From the IMG/VR virus record IMGVR_UViG_3300035661_000312, positions 1-25,372 of that record: DNA of 25,372 bases. One strand, written 5' to 3'. Made by a program: the position numbers and the translations under genes. This DNA is from a virus. The notes below the pieces were generated by a model. It did not search any database. It was not told where the DNA came from and was given only the letters and a program-made list of their open reading frames with translations. Positions 24,115 to 25,372 of this stretch are shown here, piece after piece (position 1 is the first letter of the stretch; each line of letters begins with the position of its first letter).

Positions 24115-25372
24115 TTATTTATGACTGCTTATTGAACTTGATTGAACTTTACCACTAGCAGATATTTGAGCTACTTGTATATCAGTAGCATTATCTTCTT
24201 TATTCATGCTATCAGCAAGAGCCATTTGATTTTTAACTAAATCATTCTTTTCTTGAAGTATTGCAAGCTCTTGTTGCTTGGCTTGTTGTTCAAATGTTCG
24301 TTTAGCTTCACCCATTGCTGTAAGTGTTTTAGCTATTTCTTTAGGACTAGTAGCTGTAATAGCAACTGCTGCCATATCCATATCTCCATTTTGGCTAGCA
24401 CTAAATGCTTGTCTTTTAAATTGATCCATTATATCAGAATCAAGTTGTGAATTACTAACACTAACCCCCATTCTATTATAGAAATTTTCAATAGGATCAA
24501 TATTAAGTTCTACATATTCTTCAGTTGCTTTATCAAAATAAGTAGCTTGCTTTCCATTAATATAAGCATATTTACTATATTCTAAATCTGCAATATGATC
24601 ACGTTCTAATGCAGCATTAAATATAGTAATCATTAATATACTACCAAGTCTTGCATATGCTAAATTATTTTCAGTAGTTCCTAATGGTTGATTACTACTA
24701 GCTTGCCCTAATCGTTCTTGGTTCATATTAGCTACTTCAAGAGCATCATTTTTATTTCTAATACGAAGATCCCAAAGAGTTGAAATATATTGTGCTATAT
24801 TAGGACCAGCAATTGATCTAAGTCCTTCTCTAATAAGATTTATATCAACTTCGGTATCATCCCAAATAAGAGTATCATCTGCTAAAATATGTTGATATTT
24901 TTCAAGAGCCGTTCCTGCTTTATCTGGATTAAGAATTGATTGAGGTATTATTCTAAGATCAGAACGATATTTAGCAATAGTTCTTTCAATTTGTAAAAGT
25001 AATATTCTATCAACAATTACATAAGGTTTAATACGAAGTGGTATAGGATTCATATTTAATCCTTTTAATAATCCTTTTTTACCACCAATAGGAAGTTTTA
25101 CTGTATTAGCATTTTTATCGTATCGTTGTACTTCAAGTGGCTGAGGTGCAATATATACTCCAACATTTTCACCACCAAATCTAAATGCTTCATAAACTTT
25201 AGGTATCCAAATCTTATTAATTTCAATATCACCATTAGCTTTATTAAGTTCATATTTACTATCAACATGAGTAGTTTGAATTCTATTCATTTCATCTGTA
25301 TAAGTAAGTTCATATACAGGAGCTTGTGCAACAAAAAATAATCTATATAAATCCATTGTTTCACCACCAAGT
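24115..25372 (-). CDS. Portal protein, crAss-like (5' end beyond window)
   Basis: The frame stays open to the right edge: before the Met at 25356 the in-frame codons read LGGET, so that Met is internal and only the C-terminal part (about 418 residues) is here. Crassvirales portals are usually well over 700 residues. Landmarks are IPKVYEAFRFGG, VDRILLLQIERTIAKYRSDL, IRNKNDALEVANMNQERLGQASSN, and YSKYAYINGKQATYFD; these match in style the portal of crAss-like phages. The last 100 residues form a long helix (EAKRTFEQQAKQQELAILQEKND...), as in the portal barrel. It forms the 12-subunit DNA channel at one capsid vertex. It is the most upstream gene in the window and precedes the 143-nt gap. Confidence 0.85.
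   Translation of the reverse strand, partial: LGGETMDLYRLFFVAQAPVYELTYTDEMNRIQTTHVDSKYELNKANGDIEINKIWIPKVYEAFRFGGENVGVYIAPQPLEVQRYDKNANTVKLPIGGKKGLLKGLNMNPIPLRIKPYVIVDRILLLQIERTIAKYRSDLRIIPQSILNPDKAGTALEKYQHILADDTLIWDDTEVDINLIREGLRSIAGPNIAQYISTLWDLRIRNKNDALEVANMNQERLGQASSNQPLGTTENNLAYARLGSILMITIFNAALERDHIADLEYSKYAYINGKQATYFDKATEEYVELNIDPIENFYNRMGVSVSNSQLDSDIMDQFKRQAFSASQNGDMDMAAVAITATSPKEIAKTLTAMGEAKRTFEQQAKQQELAILQEKNDLVKNQMALADSMNKEDNATDIQVAQISASGKVQSSSISSHK

Noticed and set aside
24115-25356. Reading the Met at 25356 as the true portal start
   Set aside because: The frame remains open to the edge of the window, and a portal of about 413 residues would be far too short for this family.

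Overview
The window is about 25 kb of AT-rich DNA carrying 22 genes, all on the minus strand, so transcription runs from the right edge to the left. It reads as the virion-structure block of a Crassvirales-like (crAss-like) podovirus that infects a member of the Bacteroidota. The grounds are the order portal, scaffold, major capsid protein, two further capsid-zone proteins, small connector/ring proteins, then a very large tail protein; leaders before start codons that are AT-rich with no Shine-Dalgarno; and accessory domains (FISUMP, secreted beta-helix proteins) typical of Bacteroidota. All family assignments come from reading the proteins, without a database search. The standard genetic code fits: long genes have no internal stops, and stops are almost all TAA.

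Layout in order of transcription. (1) 25372-19017, capsid module: C-terminal part of the portal, scaffold-like protein, major capsid protein and two conserved virion proteins, closed by a strong hairpin (18978-19005). (2) 18956-16681, first receptor cassette: a small virion protein and a 601-residue tail protein with an SGNH esterase domain and a concanavalin/LamG-like domain. (3) 16623-12550, connector module: four proteins likely to form the head-tail connector and ring stack, with a membrane/coiled-coil protein set among them. (4) 12548-8194, adsorption and surface module: a fibre protein, a circularly permuted FISUMP protein, and two proteins that start with clear signal peptides (a jelly-roll-like receptor-binding protein and a right-handed beta-helix protein). 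(5) 8188-7200: a holin-like membrane protein and two small beta-rich proteins. (6) 7190-4776, second receptor cassette: a LamG-like fibre followed by a pectate-lyase/GH28-like beta-helix. (7) 4694 to beyond the left edge: a tail protein of at least 1564 residues resembling the crAss-like 'muzzle' or stabilisation protein.

The most striking feature is that the two receptor cassettes, 11 kb apart, share a 27-nt sequence (one mismatch) at their 5' boundaries and a 21-nt sequence (two mismatches) at their 3' boundaries. At least the SGNH cassette has a visibly higher GC content than the gene after it. This suggests polysaccharide-targeting spikes that swap in and out of conserved docking sites. 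The permuted FISUMP gene and the pair of tail-like genes with Sec signal peptides are the other unusual elements. No gap exceeds 150 bases. No tRNA, CRISPR array, integrase or reverse transcriptase was seen.
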